Both the position numbers and the translations under genes were made by a program. This document shows positions 58,863 to 64,000 of a stretch of 64,000 nt of DNA, one piece after another. Position 1 is the first letter of the stretch. Each line of letters opens with the position of its first letter. The notes beneath the pieces are model-generated. The model was not told the origin of the DNA, ran no database searches, and was given only the letters and a program-made list of their open reading frames with translations. The DNA comes from Actinomadura graeca (GTDB taxonomy: Bacteria > Actinomycetota > Actinomycetes > Streptosporangiales > Streptosporangiaceae), in the NCBI RefSeq assembly GCF_019175365.1, contig NZ_CP059572.1:2232001-2296000 (forward strand), given 5' to 3'.

Positions 58863-61800
58863 CTACTTGGAGGGGAGGCGGGACTCTATGGCCTTGATGA
58901 TGCTCGGGCGCAGGTCGGCGGCGCTGATGACGGCGTCGACGGAGCCGACCTCGACCGCGCGGCGGATGTCGTGGACGCGGTCGAACTCCGCGGCCACCTC
59001 GCCGAGCTTCTCCGCGCGGACGGACGAGCGCAGCTCGTCGAGCTCGGCGGTGAGCGCGGCGCGGTCGGTGCCGGACGCGGCGGCGACGCGGGCCTCCAGG
59101 TCCCGCACGCGGGGGTCGGCCGCCGTGCGGGCGCCGACGTCGCGGGAGAACACCACGGCCGCGGCCGGGGCGCCGCCGAGCACCGAGGCGAAGGAGCCCT
59201 CCAGCGCCAGGACGGTCATGTCCGGGTTCAGCGCCTTGGAGAACACCACGAAGGCGCCGCCGTGGTACCGGGAGATCACGCAGAACACGATGGGGCCGCG
59301 GAAGTTGACGATCGCGCGGCCGATCTCGGCGCCGTACTCCAGCTGGAGCTTGCGCATCGACTCCGGTGAGCCGTCGAAGCCGGACAGGTTGGCCAGCACC
59401 ACCAGCGGGCGGTTGCCGCTGGCGGCGTTGATCGCCCGGGCGGCCTTCTTGGAGGACCGGGGGAACAGCGTGCCCGCGGTGTAGGCGTCGGGGCCGTCGG
59501 TGGGCGGGAAGCCGCGCCGCGGCACCGAGCGCGACTCGATGCCGAGGAGGCAGACCGGCATGCCGCCGAGGTGCACGTCCTGCACCACGGCGGTCTCGGC
59601 GTCGGCCATGCCCGCCCAGCGTTCCAGGACCGGGTGGTCCTGATCGGAGAGGGCGCGCATCACCGTCCGGATGTCGAAGGGCTTCTTGCGGTCCGGGTTG
59701 GCCTCGGCGGAGAAGATCTCGCCGACCGTGGTGAAGTCGCTGCCCTCCACGGCGTGCGGGAAGCCGGAGACATCCCGGTCGACGGGGTCGGACGTCACGG
59801 CGCGCCGGGGCGCGTCCTCGCCCGGCGCGACGTAGGTGTGGTCGTAGTGCGACATCAGGACGTCCCGCGCGCCGGCCAGGTCGGGGGCCCAGTACTGCGC
59901 CTGGCCGTTCGGGCCCATCACGCGGTCGTAGCCGCCGATGCCGAAGTTGTCCTCGGCCGACACGCCGCCGGAGAAGTCCAGGGCCTGCTTGCCGGTGAGC
60001 ACCATCGTCGAGTCCGGCGTCATCACGAGGATGCCCTTGGTGTGCATGAGCATCGTCGCCTCGGCGTTCCAGTACGGCTGCGCGCCGACGGTGATGCCCG
60101 CGACCACGATGTTGATCTCGCCGCCGTCCTGGGTGAACTCGACGATCCGCTTGAGCGCGGCGGCGACCCAGTCCATGTTCTCGGTGCCCGACTCCATGGA
60201 GATCCGGGCGCCGGAGGACAGCGCGTACCACTCCACCGGCACCCGCATGCGCTCGGCGAGGTCCAGGGCGGCGATCACGCGGCGGCACTCCGGCTCCGAC
60301 AGGGCGCCCAGCGACTTGGTCGGGTCGCCGAGCAGGACGACCCGGGTGACGCCCTGCGGGTGGCGGGGGTCGGGGTGGTGACGACGCCCGTGACGATCGC
60401 GGCGGTGTTGCGGCCCTTCGGGCGGTCGACGGGGACCAGCGCGTGGTCGCCGTCGAGGTCGTGCTCGACGAAGTCGCCGAGCCGGGCCGTCAGCTCGTAC
60501 GGGTAGACGGTGTTGCGGCTGCTCGCGCGCAGCACCTTCTGCCGGTAGCCGTCGACCGGCTCGACGGGGTCGCCGGACGGCTCGCCGATGGTCAGCTCGG
60601 TGCCGCCGGTGGCGTCGAAGGAGATGCGCACGGCGACCTTGGCCAGCTCGCCGGTGCGGGGGTGGCGCTGCCGCGCGATGAACAGCACCTCCTCCAGCCC
60701 TGCGCCCGCGGTCGTCGGGAGGATCCGCCCGGCGATCGTCTCCAGCTCCGCGCGGGTGATAGTGCTCGGCGGCCAGACGTAGACGACGATCCGGTTGGTG
60801 TCGAAGCGTTCCCTGGACGGGCGCAGCGACCGGGCGCGGCGGATCGAGTCGAGGCAGGCGGCGATGGTGTCCTCGGCCGTCGGCAGCGCGACCAGCCTGC
60901 CGTCGTGGTCGCGCAGCCCGGTCAGGTCGCGCACCTGCGCGAACGCGACGAGGCGCTCGTCGGACGGGTTGTCGCGCGCCACGCAGCGGAAGAGGTAGAC
61001 CTCCTCGTCCGACGAGGGGAGCCGGGTGAGGTCGAACCCGCTCAGCCGCTCCATCTGCATCCGCTGCGCGATGTAGGGGTGCAGGCCGCGGATCAGCCGT
61101 TCCTCGGCCATCCCGGTGGCGGACGGGCGGAACGTGAAGTGGTGGTGCATCACCGCGCCGCCGCTGCCCGCGACGGTGGCGGTGAGCCTGCGGACCCGGT
61201 CCGGCAGCGGGTTCGCCCCGATGACCTCGTGCAGCGCCGCGGCCATCGACTCGAAGTCCTCCGGCTGGTTCTCCCAGGAGAGGTAGATGTCGGCGTCGAT
61301 GGCGTCCTCGCCGTCCGCGAGCTCCGCGAGCCCGCGCAGCGCCGCGCCGAACCCCTCGAAGCCGACCGCGGCGGAGACCACGCACGAGCCCGCGCGCTCG
61401 GCGACGACGAACGTGCGGCCCGCGACGTCGCGGGTGCGGACGCGGGTGATCCCCTTGTTGCCGTAGTACCGGCGGGTCAGGACCTCCAGCATGACCGCGT
61501 TGTCCCGGTCGTCGCGGACGAGGCGCCGGCCGAGCAGCCGCACCAGCGGCTCGGTGCTGCGCACCATCTCGGCGATGCGCTCGGCGCGGTCCGGCGCGTC
61601 GGGGTGCGCGTCCAGGTGGCGCAGGTGCCGCCGGACGTCGGCGTAGACGCGGGCGCGGTTGCGGCGCAGCAGCGGCTGGGCGAACCAGGCGAACACGACG
61701 CCGCGGGCGAGGTCGGACACGGCGGGGAAGCGCACCTGTGTCGCGGCCACCAGCCGCTCCAGCGCGAGACCGGCGGGCTCGCGCAGCGCCCGGTCCGGCG

Positions 61801-64000
61801 GCGGCTCCCGCAGCCACGCGCGCAGCAGCGTCGTGACGACGGCGGCGTCGGCGGACGCGCGCTGCTGGGCGAGGAAGATCCGGAAGACGGCGGCCTCCAG
61901 GCCGGGAGAGCGCTCCAGGCCGGTGACGCCGTAGTGCCCGAGCGCCTTGGCGAGCTTGTCCTGGAACGCCTCCGGCAGGCCGGCCCGCTCGACGTCGAGG
62001 CTCTGCAGGTAGGTGTGGAAGTACTCGCGGGCGCTGTAGACGTGGCCGTCCCCGCCGTCGCCGCCCGCGGGCCTGTTGCGGCTCAGCTCGGCGAGGTCGG
62101 TGAAGACGTCGAGGAGCGCGAGCTCCTCGGCCAGCGGCCGGTGGCCGTCGTCGAGGGCGGCGCCGCGCGCGGCGAGGTAGTCGTCCATGACCCGGCGCTC
62201 GTCGTGCGGGTCGACGTCGAAGCCCAGCAGCAGGCAGCGCAGGTCCTCCTGGCCGCGCCGTGCGCGCTCGCGCGCGGGAAGGGTCGCGGGCGCCGCGGGA
62301 AGGTCCAGCTCGGCCGCCCCGGCGGACGCGGGGTCCTCTGCCTCGGCGCCGTCGGCGAGCGGCTCCAGCCGCAGCAGGGGGGCGCCGGTCTCCACCTGGC
62401 TGCCGACGGACACGGCGCACTCCTTCAGCCGCGCCCTGAAGGGCGCGCGCAGCACCGTCTCCATCTTCATGCTCTCCAGCACCAGGACCGGCGCGCCCGC
62501 CTCGACCTCGGCGCCGACCTTCAGCGGCGTGGCGACGACCAGCGCGGGCGCCGGCGAGCGGACGACGCCGCCCTCGTCGCGGCTGACGCGGTGCGCCACG
62601 CCGTCCACCTCGACCAGGTGGATCGGCCCGTGGGTGCCGGTGAGGAGGCGGTACCGGGTGCCGTTGACGACGATCTGCCCGGCGTACCGGTCGAACCGGT
62701 CGAGTTCGACGTCGGCGGTGCGGACGCCGCCGCCCGCCTCGACGCCGACGCGGAAGCGGTTCGCGCCGACCCGGGCGACGCGCAGCCGGTAGCCGGCGCC
62801 GCGCAGCTTGAGGTCCAGCGGCCGCCCGCTCTCGTGCCGCACGTGCGGGCGCCCGCCGAACGCGGTCGACAGCAGCCGCTGCCGCGCGACGCGCTCCTCC
62901 TCCTCGTACGCCTCGATGGCGGCGGCGGCGAGCGCGACGGCGGAGTGCCGGTGCGAGACGAGACGGCCCTCGCCGCGCACGCGGTCGATCCAGCCGGTGT
63001 CCGCGCTGGCGTCGATCACCTCGGGCTGGTCGAGCAGGTCGAGCACGAAGCTCTTGTTCGTCGCGCCGCCCTCGATGATCACCGTGGTCTGGGCCATCGC
63101 CCGGCGCAGGCGGCCGAGCGCCTCGTCGCGGTCGCGCCCGTAGGCGATGATCTTGGCGATCATCGAGTCGAAGTCGGCGGGGATGGTGTCGCCCTCGCGG
63201 ACGCCGGTGTCCACGCGGATGCCCGGCCCGGCGGGCAGGTCCAGCCGCGCGATGCGGCCCGGGGAGGGCGCGAAGTCGCGGTCGGGGTCCTCGGCGTTCA
63301 GCCGGGCCTCGATGGCGTGCCCGCGCTCCTGCGGCGGCCGGCCCTCGAGGCGCCCGCCCGAGGCCACCCGCAGCTGCGCCTTGACCAGGTCGAACCCGGT
63401 GGTGGACTCGGTGATCGGGTGCTCGACCTGAAGGCGGGTGTTGACCTCCAGGAACGCGAACAGCCGGTCGCCGGGGTGGTAGAGGAACTCCACCGTCGCG
63501 GCGCCCCGGTAGCCGACCGCGACGGCCAGCCGCTCGGCGGACTCCTTGAGCTCGGCCACCTGCCCGGGTTCGAGCACCGGCGACGCCGACTCCTCGATGA
63601 TCTTCTGGTTGCGCCGCTGCACCGAGCAGTCGCGGACGCCGAGGGCCCACGCCGTCCCCTGGCCGTCGGCGATCACCTGGACCTCGACGTGCCGGGCACC
63701 GGTGACCAGGCGCTCCAGGAACACCACGCCGCTGCCGAACGCGCGCGCCGCCTCCTGGCTGGTGCGCTCGTAGGCGTCGGCGAGCCCGGCCGCGTCGGCG
63801 ACCACGCGGATGCCGCGTCCGCCGCCGCCCGCGGTCGCCTTCAGCATCAGCGGGTAGCCGATCTCGTCCGCGGCCGCGAGGGCGGCGTCGAGGGTCTCCA
63901 CGGCGCCGCGGCTCCACGGCGCGACCGGCACGCCGACCTCCTCGGCGATCAGCTTCGCACCGATCTTGTCGCCGAGCTTGCGCATGGCCTCCGGGCCCGG
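58863..64000 (-). pseudogene. Fused acyl-CoA carboxylase (biotin carboxylase + BCCP + carboxyltransferase), 5'-truncated by the window and frameshifted
   Basis: About 1700 residues of a eukaryote-like multidomain acetyl/propionyl-CoA carboxylase are present; its first 100-130 residues lie beyond the right edge. From the right: biotin carboxylase (KATAGGGGRGIRVV ATP-grasp loop, LEVNTRLQVEH), biotin carrier with ESMKME near 62470, the central region, then the carboxyltransferase domain. At about 60365-60380 the frame breaks after GVVTTPTP; restoring one C to a run of C would give PTPRHPQGVTRVVLLGDPTK and a continuous protein ending in KAIESRLPSK. The carboxyltransferase part has LANLSGFDGS and RGPIVFCVISRYHGGAFVVFS. 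The enzyme would carboxylate acyl-CoA in fatty acid or polyketide precursor supply. A one-base sequencing error is at least as likely as true loss. Confidence 0.85.

Noticed and set aside
1..64000. tRNA, rRNA, riboswitch or insertion sequence
   Set aside because: I looked for the usual tRNA arm patterns, transposase motifs and terminal inverted repeats and saw none that I could support by eye; a covariance-model scan would be needed to exclude small RNAs.

Overview
The window is very GC-rich (about 73% by eye), uses GTG and TTG starts freely, and carries families typical of Actinobacteria: an FxSxx-type radical-SAM RiPP locus, a eukaryote-like fused acyl-CoA carboxylase, a streptogrisin-type protease, and GAP1/GTPase/vWA/DUF4407 islands. 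This best fits a filamentous actinomycete, perhaps Actinomadura or another member of the Streptosporangiales. The genus is an inference from gene content only. I saw no tRNA, rRNA, CRISPR array or intact insertion sequence.

Layout. 1-2.9 kb holds the 5' part of a tubulin-like GTPase gene and an upstream secreted/anchored von Willebrand factor A (vWA) protein, part of an operon running off the left edge. 3.0-4.2 kb is a secreted S1 protease. 4.5-13.5 kb is one long minus-strand catabolic operon: two TIM-barrel epimerases, a creatinase-like M24 protein without the usual metal ligands, a four-gene NMT1/THI5-type ABC importer, and a fused DRE-TIM metallolyase plus OHCU decarboxylase. A divergent GntR/FadR-type regulator lies next to a perfect operator. 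14.7-18.7 kb is a tightly overlapped three-gene set of one membrane protein and two P-loop NTPases, probably a conflict or signalling system. 18.6-19.7 kb is a cation/proton antiporter. 19.8-26.0 kb is a RiPP-type locus: a small FxSxx-like precursor with two adjacent aromatic-x-Ser/Asn motifs, a FxsB-like radical SAM enzyme, a large STAND/TPR protein and an unknown protein with an internal duplication. A truncated flavohemoglobin remnant follows.

27.0-38.5 kb is a divergent two-operon island: two GAP1-like proteins, a small GTPase and a zinc-ribbon/vWA protein on the minus strand, facing a DUF4407 membrane protein and a Ser/Thr kinase with MgtE-N-like repeats on the plus strand. It resembles the GTPase-centred conflict systems known from multicellular bacteria. 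38.6-43.7 kb holds a DUF418 remnant, a Tat-exported amidohydrolase with a 3' tandem repeat, a divergent TetR regulator with a perfect operator, a lipoprotein and a cytochrome P450. 43.8-51.0 kb is an oligopeptide-type ABC importer whose binding-protein gene is frameshifted, a divergent cupin, and a LacI regulator with two matching operators. 51.1-53.2 kb has a TPR-like protein and a secreted M28 peptidase. 53.4-54.7 kb is a gene graveyard. 55-58.8 kb has a small hydrophobic peptide, a secreted phospholipase A2, and a two-component pair whose kinase contains a second, degenerate kinase-like half. 58.9-64.0 kb is a fused biotin carboxylase/BCCP/carboxyltransferase, split by a one-base frameshift and continuing past the right edge.

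Several reading-frame breaks in the last 16 kb look like single-base losses, two of them in C runs. They may be true decay or residual sequencing errors.
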